This document shows, one piece after another, positions 43,786 to 53,800 of a stretch of DNA of 64,000 bases. The notes below the pieces were generated by a model that saw only the letters and a list, made by a program, of their open reading frames with translations, searched no databases and was not told where the DNA came from. The stretch's first letter is position 1. The number at the start of each line of letters is the position of its first letter. The translations under genes were made by a program, and so were the position numbers. Origin of the DNA: Patescibacteria group bacterium. Lineage in GTDB: Bacteria > Patescibacteriota > Patescibacteriia > 2-12-FULL-60-25. Location: assembly GCA_031082005.1 (NCBI GenBank), contig JAVHLR010000001.1, positions 873,251-937,250 on the forward strand, read 5' to 3'.

Positions 43786-44711
43786 ACGACGGACTTGAAA
43801 TACGTTATCGTCTTGGTCAACCCCTCATCAAGTTTTATCTTTGGTTCCCAACCCAATTCAGTCTTGGCTAAGGTTATATCAGCCTGCCGTCTTTTCGGGT
43901 CATGGTCTACTTCGGGCAGATGGACCGTCTCTGAACCGGATCCCGTCATTTTAATGATGAGATCAGCCAGCTCGTTCAGCGTAAACTCACCTGGATTGCC
44001 TATATTGACCGGACCTACGAAACCATCTTGCTGTATCATCTTGAGCATTCCCTCGACCAAATCATCGACGTACTGAAAGGATCGCGTATGGGAACCGTCC
44101 CCATAGATCGTGATGGGTTCGCCGCGTAACGCCTGCAGGATGAAGTTCGAAACGACCCTACCGTCGTTCTGCGCCATGCGCGGACCATAGGTATTGAAGA
44201 TACGGATCACCCTGATATCTACTCCGTATTCCCGATGATAATCGAAACACAACGTCTCCGCGCAACGTTTTCCTTCGTCATAACATCCGCGTCGCGAGAT
44301 GGGATCGACATTGCCCCAGTAAGTCTCCTTCTGCGGATGTTCCAGGGGATCACCATAGACTTCCGAAGTCGAGGCCTGCAAAATCCGCGCGCCTGTGGCT
44401 TTCGCCAATTCTAGCATGTTAAGCATACCCATCACGTTCGTCCTGACCGTCTCGACCGGCTCATGCTGATAGTGTATCGGCGAGGCGGGGCAAGCCAGAT
44501 TGAAAATCCAATCGACTTGGGCGAAAAAAGGCTGCTGTACGTCACGCTCGACGAACGAAAAATTGGGATGGCCAAGAAGGTGTCCGATGTTGGCCTTGGA
44601 TCCCGTAAACAGGTTATCCAAACAGATGACTACATGACCCTCGCCGATCAATCGGTCGCAAAGATGCGAACCGACAAAACCAGCACCGCCGGTAACCAAG
44701 ACTTTTTTCAT
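43782..44711 (-). CDS. UDP-glucuronate decarboxylase (UDP-xylose synthase)
   Basis: 309 residues, extended [35 protein letters not shown] (72-85), [16 protein letters not shown] (112-127), [19 protein letters not shown] with Tyr144/Lys148, and FNTYGPRM. The CPASP and STSEVYGDP segments separate this family from the 4-epimerases. It would convert UDP-glucuronate from the dehydrogenase at 3223 into UDP-xylose. Family members also make UDP-4-keto-pentose intermediates; the exact product is not certain. Confidence 0.9.
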   Translation of the reverse strand: MKKVLVTGGAGFVGSHLCDRLIGEGHVVICLDNLFTGSKANIGHLLGHPNFSFVERDVQQPFFAQVDWIFNLACPASPIHYQHEPVETVRTNVMGMLNMLELAKATGARILQASTSEVYGDPLEHPQKETYWGNVDPISRRGCYDEGKRCAETLCFDYHREYGVDIRVIRIFNTYGPRMAQNDGRVVSNFILQALRGEPITIYGDGSHTRSFQYVDDLVEGMLKMIQQDGFVGPVNIGNPGEFTLNELADLIIKMTGSGSETVHLPEVDHDPKRRQADITLAKTELGWEPKIKLDEGLTKTITYFKSVV

Positions 44712-44788
44712 AAATCAATTCATTTCTGCTTGTCGCAATGCATTAAATCACATCCAGCGTTTTTTTCAAACACTGGGCCGGATATGTC

Positions 44789-46672
44789 TCAACGATTCTT
44801 ATACAGCCAACTCGACAACGTCAGCAACATCCACAAACGATTTCCGTGATCGAATCCTTTTGCGTTACGGCTAATCAGACGTCTTACCCCTTGCTCGTCC
44901 GCGATCTCACGCAACGGACTATCGACGCCCAGGCATCTCTCCTCGAGCACTTTCGCCATAGGCCCACGGAACCACTGCGCCAGCGGTACCTGGAAACCGC
45001 GTTTCGGCCGGTTCAAGACATCGTCCGGAAGCACCCCGGCCAACGCGCGCCTCAACAATATCTTCTTCTTTCCCTGATTGACTTTGTATTTGAGCGGTAC
45101 GGATAAAGCGAATTTAACCATCTCCTGATCCAAGAACGGCGCCCTTGCCTCCAAGCCGAAACGCATCGTCGCGCGATCCATCTTTGCGTTCAAGTCATCG
45201 GGCAGATAAGACGTCAAGTCGAAGAACATCGCAGCCCCCAAACCAAAACCGCCGTCCATCTGCTTAGCAACGAACTGGACCGCATCGGTGCTTTCCGTCT
45301 TTTCCAGGAAATCCCGCCTGAACACGCTCGGCAACCGCTTAGTCGAAAAATAGGAACCGCAGAACAATTCGCCGTAGGCCAACTCCCTGCAGACATTCAA
45401 AGTCCTGACCGTTTCGCCCATGCGCTTGAAACGCACATCCCGCAAGATCCTTCCGACATATATCGAAGCCGGAGCAGCCATCGACCCGATGATCGGCACT
45501 TCGCACAGACGCAACGCTCTTTCATATGCGCCATACCTGCGATAACCACCGAACAGCTCATCTCCGCCATCGCCATTCAACACTACCTTGATCTCCTTGG
45601 CCGTCTCTTTCGACAGCAACCAAACCGGCAACGCAGACGAATCGGCATAAGGCGCATCATAATGCGCCACGAGTTCATCCAGCAATTCGATCATGTCATC
45701 CGGCCTGGCTTCGAATTCGTAATGGTCGGTATGGAAAAACTTTGCGATTTCCCGCGCCTCGCGCCTCTCATCCAGACGCATCACCGGAAAACCCATCGTA
45801 AAAGTCTGCAAAGGACGCGCCACATGCTTTACCGCCATGGCCACTACCGCAGCCGAATCGATGCCGCCCGATAGGAATGCTCCCACCGGGACATCCGCGG
45901 CCAGCTGGCGCACCTTGACCGAATCCTCCAGTTTCTCGAGTAACATCTTTGCCAATTCGTCTTCGCTCTTCGCCATGCTGCCTTGGTCGGAAATGCGATG
46001 ATCGTTCCAATCGTTGTACTGCGTCATTTCCATCTTTCCGTCATGCCAGACGAAAAAATGCCCAGGCGACAGCTGCCTGACGCCGTCAAAGCCGGTCAAC
46101 GGCGACGGCACATACTGCAAGCCTAAAAACAAACGCACCGCATTCCAGTCCGGGCGTAAAGGCAGGCAATAACCCAAAGCCTTGATCTCGGAGGCAAAAG
46201 CCAAATCTCCGTTCTCCAGCAGCGCATAAAAAAATGGCTTCTTTCCGATCGCATCACGAGCGGCGAAAAGTTTTTTTTCGTGCCCATCCCACAAAGCGAA
46301 GGCGAACATCCCGCGAAATCTCTTGACGCAAGAAGTACCCCAAGCGCGATACGCCTCGATGATCACTTCCGTGTCAGTATTCGTCCTGAATTTCGCACCG
46401 AGCGCAGCCAGATCATCCCGTAGCTCCTTATAATTATATATCTCACCATTGAAGACCAGGGCCAAAGATCCCGTCTCATCAATCATCGGCTGACGTCCAA
46501 AGTCGTTCAGCTCGATTATGGCCAAGCGTCTGTGCACCAGACCGACTCCTGATGACGACCATAGCCCCGAACCATCCGGGCCGCGATGGATGATGCTCCG
46601 CGACATTGACCTAAGCAGCCCCTCTTCTGGAGCGGATCCATCTGTTTTGACGATACCAGCGATTCCGCACAT
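44789..46672 (-). CDS. Asparagine synthase (glutamine-hydrolysing) homologue
   Basis: 627 residues. MCGIAGIVK gives Cys2; further motifs are VHRRLAIIELNDFG, FNGEIYNYKEL and TNTDTEVIIEAYRAWG in the amidotransferase domain, LSGGIDSAAVVAMA in the PP-loop and LNGDGGDELFGGYRRY in the synthetase domain. It is the third copy in the window and is not closely similar to the other two. A glycan-amidation role is inferred as for the others. It has its own divergent promoter. Confidence 0.92.
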   Translation of the reverse strand: MCGIAGIVKTDGSAPEEGLLRSMSRSIIHRGPDGSGLWSSSGVGLVHRRLAIIELNDFGRQPMIDETGSLALVFNGEIYNYKELRDDLAALGAKFRTNTDTEVIIEAYRAWGTSCVKRFRGMFAFALWDGHEKKLFAARDAIGKKPFFYALLENGDLAFASEIKALGYCLPLRPDWNAVRLFLGLQYVPSPLTGFDGVRQLSPGHFFVWHDGKMEMTQYNDWNDHRISDQGSMAKSEDELAKMLLEKLEDSVKVRQLAADVPVGAFLSGGIDSAAVVAMAVKHVARPLQTFTMGFPVMRLDERREAREIAKFFHTDHYEFEARPDDMIELLDELVAHYDAPYADSSALPVWLLSKETAKEIKVVLNGDGGDELFGGYRRYGAYERALRLCEVPIIGSMAAPASIYVGRILRDVRFKRMGETVRTLNVCRELAYGELFCGSYFSTKRLPSVFRRDFLEKTESTDAVQFVAKQMDGGFGLGAAMFFDLTSYLPDDLNAKMDRATMRFGLEARAPFLDQEMVKFALSVPLKYKVNQGKKKILLRRALAGVLPDDVLNRPKRGFQVPLAQWFRGPMAKVLEERCLGVDSPLREIADEQGVRRLISRNAKGFDHGNRLWMLLTLSSWLYKNR

Positions 46673-46684
46673 AACCGTATATTG

Positions 46685-46713
46685 AACTTAGTGAACCCGC
46701 TGAAAAATGTAAA
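46685..46713 (-). promoter_or_regulatory. Candidate promoter of the 44789-46672 asparagine synthase gene
   Basis: Read on the minus strand: -35 TTTACA (46713-46708), a 17-base spacer, -10 TAAGTT (46690-46685), 12 bases before the ATG at 46672. The predicted leader is about six bases. Confidence 0.5.
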
Positions 46714-46746
46714 GCCCGACATTAATTAGCCCCTCGGATGAATCGT

Positions 46747-46775
46747 TTGTGTTTTTTCAGTGATTTAGCTATGTT
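46747..46775 (+). promoter_or_regulatory. Candidate promoter of the plus-strand glycosyltransferase gene
   Basis: -35 TTGTGT (46747-46752), a 17-base spacer, -10 TATGTT (46770-46775), ten bases before the ATG at 46786. An earlier in-frame ATG at 46738 would lie upstream of the promoter and is therefore not used. Confidence 0.5.
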
Positions 46776-46785
46776 AACCCTAAAT

Positions 46786-47958
46786 ATGGCTCACGCCAAG
46801 ATGGAAGAAAATGCCAACCGACGTATTTTGCTCTTGGTCACCCAAGCGGATTGGGGCGGGGTGCAATCTTTTTTGGTGAATTTCGCTAAATCATTGGCAT
46901 TAGATGGTTACGAGGTCATGTTGGCCGCCGGTGGAGACGGTGAATTATGGAAAGCCGCAGAAAAAGCCGGCATCCGGACCTTACGGCTCAAACACATGCG
47001 GCGCGAAATCAACCCCATCCAAGATATCTTGGCGTACAGCGAGATAAAGACCCTTATCGACACCTTCAAACCTCGTGCCATCCATCTCAACAGCTCCAAG
47101 ATGGGCGTCATCGGCAGTTGGGCCGCACAGAAATCGAAAACGAAACCGCGCGTAGTCTACCGCATCGGCGGGTGGTCCTTCCTTGAGCCCATCCCGACAT
47201 GGAAGCGATGGCTCTATCGCACAGCCGAAAAATTCAGCGCGAAGTACAAAGATGTGATCATCACCGTCCACCCCGGCGATGCGGAGTTAGCCGGACACAT
47301 CGGAATCCGACCACGTGAAAACATGACGACTGTCGCCAACGGCTTGTCCGAAAACTTTACCTGCGCCCTACTCGCGCGCGACGTTGCACGCCGACTTTTA
47401 GGCCTTCCGACTGACGCGTATGTCTTCGGCACCGTTGCCAACGCCTATGCGACGAAAAATCTGCTTACCTACCTGGACGCCATAAAACCGATGCATGACG
47501 ATCATCCGGAATGCCGATTCGTCATCATCGGCGATGGACCGGAGCTCGAACATCTGAAAGAAAAACGCAAGGCTCTCGGCTTGGACCGGCTGAACCTGAC
47601 CGGACATCGCGATGATGCCAACACGCTTTACCGCGCCTTCGACGCTTTCGTCCTGCCTTCCGTCAAAGAAGGCATGCCTTGGACTTTATTGGAAGCGATG
47701 GCCTCCGGAATCCCGATTATCGCCACAGATGTCGGCGCGAACCGCTGGATGACCGGACCGCAAAACGAAGCGCCCGCAGCGATCATCACCCCGCCCGGAG
47801 AAACAAAAGACCTCACGACCACAATGGAGTTGATTTTCGGCGATAAAAACAAATCAGCGGAACTGGCGCATGCCGGTCCGCTGATGGTCGAAAAATATTT
47901 CCGTTGGGATAGCACCTATCGCGGCAACCGCGATGCGCTCTTAGGCAGGAAGCCGTAG
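46786..47958 (+). CDS. GT4-family glycosyltransferase
   Basis: 390 residues from the ATG at 46786; the ATG at 46801 is also possible. It has RILLLVTQADWGGVQSFLVN, HLNSSKMGVIGSWAA, TTVANGLSENF, FGTVANAYATKNLLTYLDAI, FVIIGDGPELEHL, AFVLPSVKEGMPWTLLEAMA and GIPIIATDVGAN. It is one of only four plus-strand genes in the window. It is divergent from an asparagine synthase gene and convergent with the polymerase/ligase gene. Confidence 0.89.
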   Translation: MAHAKMEENANRRILLLVTQADWGGVQSFLVNFAKSLALDGYEVMLAAGGDGELWKAAEKAGIRTLRLKHMRREINPIQDILAYSEIKTLIDTFKPRAIHLNSSKMGVIGSWAAQKSKTKPRVVYRIGGWSFLEPIPTWKRWLYRTAEKFSAKYKDVIITVHPGDAELAGHIGIRPRENMTTVANGLSENFTCALLARDVARRLLGLPTDAYVFGTVANAYATKNLLTYLDAIKPMHDDHPECRFVIIGDGPELEHLKEKRKALGLDRLNLTGHRDDANTLYRAFDAFVLPSVKEGMPWTLLEAMASGIPIIATDVGANRWMTGPQNEAPAAIITPPGETKDLTTTMELIFGDKNKSAELAHAGPLMVEKYFRWDSTYRGNRDALLGRKP

Positions 47959-47978
47959 CTGGCTCTTGCCTTCGTCCG

Positions 47979-50348
47979 TTATTTTCTCGGACCCGCACCA
48001 CCTGACGATGGCTGTACAGGCGCACTGCTCGTGGCCAGAGTTTGCGTTTGTGCTGCTTCCGCTGCCGCTTGAGCCGCTGCCTCCGTCAGCCTCAAACTAT
48101 CGTCGATTGACGTAGCTGACCCGTTCTGCAACGGCTCGAGCCTCGGGCTAAGCGTAGGATCAGCCTTCTGCAAAGCGCCCAAGATCAAGTTGCGCTCTTC
48201 CATCAGATCCAATTTTTCGCAAGACCTGGCTATCTCCAGATAATAAGGCACGCTGCCACCGCTAAGATTGGGCAACTTGGGGATCAAAGTCTTCAGACCC
48301 TCCTTATCTCCCATGATCGTATATGCATCCGCAGCAGCCACCGCCTCGCGCACGTCTTTCAGTTGATACGGCGTCCTGACCTTGAACGCTTGGATGATCT
48401 CTCCCGCACCTATTTCACGTTGGCCGAAATCATACAGTTCCGACAGACCTACATACCAATGGCTTTCGCCGATATTCGGGTTGAACTCCAACGCCAGCTT
48501 GAACGTATCCAAGCCTTCTTCTTTACGGTTATTCTCCAGATAGTAACGGGCCAAACTATATTGCAACTGTTGTCGTTTCGGGCTGGTACGCACCGACTCC
48601 AAATATTGCACTTCCGCCTTGGCGCTGTCCTCCGGCACATAGCGCGACATGGCGTGCAAAAACCGCGCATAGATGAAATGCGGATGCGTGTTGTCCGGAT
48701 GGTCTTTCAGGTGCCTCTCATTCAGGTCGATGATGAGGTCATGCCATTCCCGCCAATTCTTGAATTGTTCCAACTGGTTCGATTCGACCAAAGTTATCAG
48801 GTTACGCGACTGCAGGAAGGTCTGTTCATCCAGATAAGGTGTAGGTATCGTGGAAGCTTTCTTGGCGTACACCAGCGCGATGTCAAAACCCCGACCCATG
48901 AAATAATTGTTCGATTTGATCGAATAGTACGATGCCTGCGCCGGAAGGACGGACGTACGATAAACGACGAATAAGGCGACCAGCTGTATCAGACCGTAAG
49001 CGATCCAAGGCACTGCCTTCATCTGCTTCTTGTCCTCGACCTTATCCTCCGCATCATCCTTGATCCCGGCGAATCCGGCATACGTCATGCTGGCGACGAT
49101 CGCGAACATGAGATAGCTCATGGTGAACCCGGCCGGCTGATCGAAGACGAAAAAGTTCTGCATGAAGTATCCGAGCGGCAAACCAATGAATATACTTGCC
49201 GTCGGTACATCTATCCAGCGCTTACGATAGGCGCGCAGAACCGTATAGAATAATGCACCGAATATCGCGAAGTAAGTCAGGAAACCGAAGATTCCGGTCA
49301 TGGCCAACATGTCGATTACGGTGTTATGCGCCCGATCGAACCACGTCTCGTAATACCCGAATTCAAGCGACTTGGGGTTGTAGTTCTTATTGAACAAGAT
49401 ATGGAAGTTATCGAACCCCCAGCCGGTCAACGGCCGTTCCAAAAATCCCTGCCAACCAATCTTCCATGCGATGAAACGTGTCTCCGTGGTGCCCGACAGA
49501 TCGGTGAAACGGCGCAACGGCGTGTTCATGATCAGGGAAGTATCTTTGAGGGCGAAAACAATGCCGTAGCTGACTACAGCGAAAGCCGCCAAACCAAGCA
49601 CGCCGAATTTTGTCTTTTTGTTCGGCGTCAAAAGCGCATACGTGAGGCTGAACACGCCGATGGCTACGAACAGGCCGACCAGAGCGCCACGCGACTGGGC
49701 TGCGATGAACGCCCATGCATCGAGCAAAGCGACGGCCAAGAGGAACAATCTGAACGTCCTATGCTTCATCTTCATCCATAACAAAGCGATGAACATCAGA
49801 TTGAAGATCTGGTAACCGGCCATGTATATAGGATTGTCCAACAGACCTCCGACGCGCGGACCGGCCGGAAATTTCAGAAGCTTCGGATAGACAAGCTGCA
49901 GCAAAGCCACGCTCGCCATGATGCCGGAAAGTACGACCTCGTAAATCAAAACTTTTTTCCATTGGTTCCATGTACGCAGCACGCCCGTCGCCATGGTGAA
50001 CCACAAGAAAAAATGCAGCACCGTAAACAATCCGTTCATGCGCTCCTGATTCCCCCACCAGGCACGTTGTACGTCTGCGGCAAAAATCACGGATAATCCG
50101 ACAGCCACGAAATACGCCAGTACCGCGATATACAGCGGCGACCATCTTGGCCGATACTTAGGTTCAGCCCAGGCCAAAGCGATATACGCCGGAAAAGTCA
50201 ACCCGACCAATACCTGGTAAAAGATCAGTTTCGAGAACACAAAAGGAAAAATCACGACCGGCACGAAGATAAGCGGAATCAACAGCCCGCCGTATATCCC
50301 GATGTAGCTGATTGCCTTTAAAATATTGACTGACGTTTGTCTATTCAT
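47979..50348 (-). CDS. O-antigen polymerase/ligase-like membrane protein (Wzy_C) with C-terminal TPR-like region
   Basis: 789 residues from the ATG at 50348 (an ATG five codons earlier is possible). About twelve membrane segments fill the first 450 residues. The Wzy_C region contains QSRGALVG and, in the large outer loop, FDRAHNTVIDMLAMTG with the conserved Arg-x-His (about 339-342). Residues 550-740 form a soluble tail with TPR-like helices (SPKRQQLQYSLARYYLENNR and FKLALEFNPNIGESHWYVG). The enzyme polymerises repeat units or ligates them to an acceptor at the outer face. The tail ends in an Ala/Gln/Ser-rich segment. Confidence 0.85.
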   Translation of the reverse strand: MNRQTSVNILKAISYIGIYGGLLIPLIFVPVVIFPFVFSKLIFYQVLVGLTFPAYIALAWAEPKYRPRWSPLYIAVLAYFVAVGLSVIFAADVQRAWWGNQERMNGLFTVLHFFLWFTMATGVLRTWNQWKKVLIYEVVLSGIMASVALLQLVYPKLLKFPAGPRVGGLLDNPIYMAGYQIFNLMFIALLWMKMKHRTFRLFLLAVALLDAWAFIAAQSRGALVGLFVAIGVFSLTYALLTPNKKTKFGVLGLAAFAVVSYGIVFALKDTSLIMNTPLRRFTDLSGTTETRFIAWKIGWQGFLERPLTGWGFDNFHILFNKNYNPKSLEFGYYETWFDRAHNTVIDMLAMTGIFGFLTYFAIFGALFYTVLRAYRKRWIDVPTASIFIGLPLGYFMQNFFVFDQPAGFTMSYLMFAIVASMTYAGFAGIKDDAEDKVEDKKQMKAVPWIAYGLIQLVALFVVYRTSVLPAQASYYSIKSNNYFMGRGFDIALVYAKKASTIPTPYLDEQTFLQSRNLITLVESNQLEQFKNWREWHDLIIDLNERHLKDHPDNTHPHFIYARFLHAMSRYVPEDSAKAEVQYLESVRTSPKRQQLQYSLARYYLENNRKEEGLDTFKLALEFNPNIGESHWYVGLSELYDFGQREIGAGEIIQAFKVRTPYQLKDVREAVAAADAYTIMGDKEGLKTLIPKLPNLSGGSVPYYLEIARSCEKLDLMEERNLILGALQKADPTLSPRLEPLQNGSATSIDDSLRLTEAAAQAAAEAAQTQTLATSSAPVQPSSGGAGPRK

Positions 50349-50447
50349 AACGCGCACTAGCATAACATGAGGGGCGAGGTGGTAGCTAGTAGTCAGTTGT
50401 GAGCAGCAAAAACTGACGCCTTACGACGCCAATTCCATCGTTCTACA

Positions 50448-50549
50448 GGCTGTCAGAGATGTTTTTGGAGTGCGAGGACTGTTTGAGCGGTGCATATCCC
50501 AAAATAACACCGCGAGTTCCGCAGCAATCCAAAAACATCTCTGACAGCC
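50448..50549. repeat. Long palindromic element A
   Basis: Perfect 22-base arms (50448-50469 and 50528-50549) enclose 58 bases. The inside begins GTGCGAGGA and ends CCGCAGCAA and holds an inner GCGGTG/CACCGC helix. A C-run (50551-50558) follows directly. The element shares this core and flank with element B 28 bases away, but not the arm sequence. Confidence 0.92.
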
Positions 50550-50577
50550 ACCCCCCCCTCTGTCTTCCCTCTTCCTA

Positions 50578-50671
50578 GAGGGCATCGGAAGGGTGATTTG
50601 TGAAGCGAGGATGTGTTCGAGATAGACTGAAACGAGCCCCGCAGCAAACAAATCACCCTTCCGATGCCCTC
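50578..50671. repeat. Long palindromic element B
   Basis: Perfect 24-base arms (50578-50601 and 50648-50671) enclose 46 bases beginning GAAGCGAGGA and ending CCGCAGCAA. A C-run (50673-50678) follows one base after the right arm, as in element A. The arm sequences are unrelated to those of element A. Confidence 0.92.
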
Positions 50672-50682
50672 ACCCCCCTCCA

Positions 50683-50715
50683 TACCAAAAACCCAGCCTA
50701 AGCCGGGTTTTGGTA
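50683..50715 (-). terminator. Hairpin with a 13-pair stem downstream of the S-layer gene
   Basis: TACCAAAA (50683-50690) and CCC pair with GGG and TTTTGGTA (50708-50715) around a small GC-capped loop with one bulge. It is U-rich on either strand of the stem, and may serve as a terminator or an RNA stabiliser. Confidence 0.6.
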
Positions 50716-50720
50716 GCGTT

Positions 50721-50802
50721 CCCAAGACGAATCTTGGGTGCCATTTTGGATGACGAATCATCCGAAGTCCCTCTGTAAGGGCGACCCGAAGGTCGCCCTT
50801 AC
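50721..50802 (-). terminator. Three consecutive UUCG-loop hairpins downstream of the S-layer gene
   Basis: On the minus (transcribed) strand three perfect stems are each closed by a TTCG loop: seven pairs at 50721-50738, six pairs (extended by wobble to ten) at 50748-50763, and twelve pairs at 50775-50802. The last has the very stable C(UUCG)G form. No clear T-run follows, so blocking 3' nucleases or pausing polymerase is as likely as simple termination. Confidence 0.75.
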
Positions 50803-50820
50803 GTTTTGCCGTTATACGAA

Positions 50821-50835
50821 TCGGGTGAAACCCGA
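50821..50835 (-). terminator. Small hairpin just after the S-layer stop codon
   Basis: TCGGGT (50821-50826) and ACCCGA (50830-50835) with a three-base loop, extended by flanking CGAA/TTCG across one mismatch. It begins eight bases after the S-layer stop. Confidence 0.5.
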
Positions 50836-50842
50836 GTTCGGA

Positions 50843-53800
50843 TTACAGGCTGAGGGTCTGCGACTGGGACAGATCCGTAACGTACAGATCGTTGGTCCAA
50901 TCGCGTGACGTCTGAGCAGCCGACGAATGCGGTATCTCAGAGTTGTCAGACCACACGAACGTGCCGGTGGCGGCCGCAGCAGCGGACGGAGCAGCAGCAG
51001 TATCGATGTGGAAGACGTTGGCGCTGGAGGCAAAGCCGCCGAACGCCGTGCTGTTCACCAGGTAACCGGTGACCAACGGGTTGGTGGAATCACGGTAGAA
51101 CGACAAGGTGACGTTCTGGCCGGAAGCCGCACCGGAAACAGTGGCGTGCAAGGTGTACACGTTGCCGGAGCCGGAGATTGACTCTTCCTGACCCGGTTTC
51201 AACGAGACGACGACGTAACCGCTGTTCACACCAGCTGCGAGGCTGCCGCTTACGAGGTCAGCACCCGAGGTGGCGTTGGTGATAGCGTAGACACCCGTGT
51301 CCAAATCAGTTGCACCGCGGCGCAGTCTGAAGTTGGTGAGGGCGACGGCCGATGACTTGGAGAAGCTGAACGTAGCCTGCTTCCAAGCGACCGAACCAGC
51401 GCTATCTGCCGAGACCTGGAACTTCATCAGATCCTGGTCGATGTTGGCCAAGGTGGTCGACGAGAGCGACTGCTTGGTCACAACCGGCATGGTCTTGCGC
51501 ATGATCATGGCGTTGCCATGTGAAGCACCGGAAGCCGCGTAGACGCGTTCGCCGGAAGCCGCACCTGTGGAGCGCATGTTCATCTTAGCGACGTAGTTGG
51601 AGTCCCAATCGTTGTTCTGGAGACCCGTGTTCACGCCGAGAGCCGGAGCGTGGCCCGAGCGGGCGACGCCTGTGGTGGCACCGCTGACAGAACCGGAAGC
51701 TTGGACGCTAGAAAGTTTGGTCCAAACCTGGAACTGCACGGAACCATCTTTCGGAACGACGATCTTGTTGGCAGTCAAGTCGATGTCCTTGGAGCTTGTA
51801 GCGCCAGAGGACAAGGTGTCCTGACCGACGACTGCACCGTCCTTAGCGATGGCTACGGCCACGAAGTCAGCACTGTCGGCTGACATGCCGTTGGTCGAGC
51901 TGGCCAAGATTGCGATGCGATCGATTTCGATATTTTCGTACTGGGCAGTCGCCTTGTACTGGGCAAACGAGACCCACGCATCCTTGCCGGCCACGACGAT
52001 GTTGGACACCGGGTGGGCATCAGCCTGGACCGTGATGGTACCGCTGTTCAGGATTGTTTGGACGACCGACGGGGCAGCGCCCGTAGCCTGGTTGGTGACG
52101 GATGTATCCAAGGACGGGGTTACCGTGTTGGAATCAGCGTCTTGGGCTGTGATATCAGCCGCCGCAGCCACGCCTACCGCAATCTTGTCATAAGGTGCGG
52201 TGGTGGAAGCCGTGGAAGAGAACGAAGCCTTGACCGTAAGGGTCTTGGACGTGCCCTTGGCGATGGTCAGATTCATGTTAGTGATCTGAGCCTTGCCGGT
52301 TGTGGTATCAGGAGCCTTGGCGAGACCGACCTGGGTATCGCCGTCGAACAAAGCCAACGAGGTCACGCGCTGTGAGAAGTTGGCGAGAGCTGTCGCGGAA
52401 CCGCCAAACGAGTTGACGGAGGCGAGAGCAGCCTGGCCAGCGAGCGTCAGGTTGGTGATGGTGACGTCGGACTCTGCCGAAGCGGAGAGGACGAGACCAG
52501 CCACTGCGACGTTCTGCTGCTTCTTGACGAGCGTGCTGGAGACCGGGTTAGAGGCGAGCGAGACCGTCAGGCGTGAGCTCTTTACAGTCTGGCTGTTGCC
52601 GTTGACCGTCTGGTTCGGGACGATCTTGGTGATATCCAAGTATTCGCCGGTGTCGACCACACGGACATCATTGGTCTGGAATGGCGAGAACGTAGCGCGG
52701 TACTGACAGTTGCCATTGCTGAAGAAATCTCCAGCAGTGTCTTCTGACGACGACAAGTCAGCCACGAAGGCCAAGTTGATCGTCTGACCAGCTGCGATGT
52801 TCTGGGAATCGGTGAAGGTCAAAGCCGTTGAAGCGGCATCAGCCGTCAATTCCTTCGGACCCATCCAGGTTTCTCCGGTGTCAAGATTCTTGATCTTGAT
52901 GTTGCGGAAGTAAGCTGTACCGCTCGAACCGTAGACCTTACACGCACCACCAGTGACATCATCGAGCGTGAAGCGCAAATTGCGGATCTCGAGCGTGTTG
53001 TCCGGTGAGGTCAAGGCGAACTTATAGAGCACAGCGCCCAACTGACCCTTGGACAGGTTACCTGTCGCAGGACCGTTGAACGAGTTGGTCAACTGACCGC
53101 CCTGGGTCGTGACTTCGATGTAGTCAGTACCAGTACCGTCGAAGGTACCGTTGGTAGAGATGTCTACAGCGGCACCGGCATTGTACTTAAGATCCATAGC
53201 GGTCACATCCGTGGTGTATTCCACATAGGTCTTGATGGTACGGCTAGCGCGGCCAGCCACATCAGCCTTGAGTGAGAACACCTTGGTGTTGCCGTTGGCG
53301 ATCGTGTACGCCGGGCTGAACTTCAGGACGATGCGGCCATTGGATTCGACAGCAGCGGCCGAGGCCACCAAAGTCGAGCCCTGGTACAGTTTGAAGTTCG
53401 TCAAGTCGGAATTCGTGATCGAGCCACCCTGGTACAAAGTGACCTGGCTGACTGACACGTCATTCGTGTTTGCCGTGAGCTTGAAGTTGGAGATCTCAAC
53501 TTCCTTGGATCCGATGGTCGGATTGGCAGGAGTTGCACCCTTCGTTACATCCAAGCGGGCGGAAGCCACGCTACCGACAACGAATACGTTGCCGCGTACC
53601 GGGAATGAACCGCCGACTGTGGCTGAACCGCTGACGACCACGGAAGCCGCATCCTGGACTTCGAACGAATGTTCGCCGCCCGTGGAAGCCGGGGAGGAGA
53701 AGTCACCGTAAACGTATACGGACTTCATGCCACCGGCCGGAACCGTGATGGTCAAAGCGTTGAACTCGACGATGTTGGTCGAAGAGTTGATCGTGCGGCC

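Noticed and set aside
50448-50671. Long palindromes as ends of an insertion sequence
   Set aside because: Each element is a self-contained palindrome of about 100 bases with nothing coding between the arms, and the two have unrelated arms. There is no transposase and no target duplication visible.
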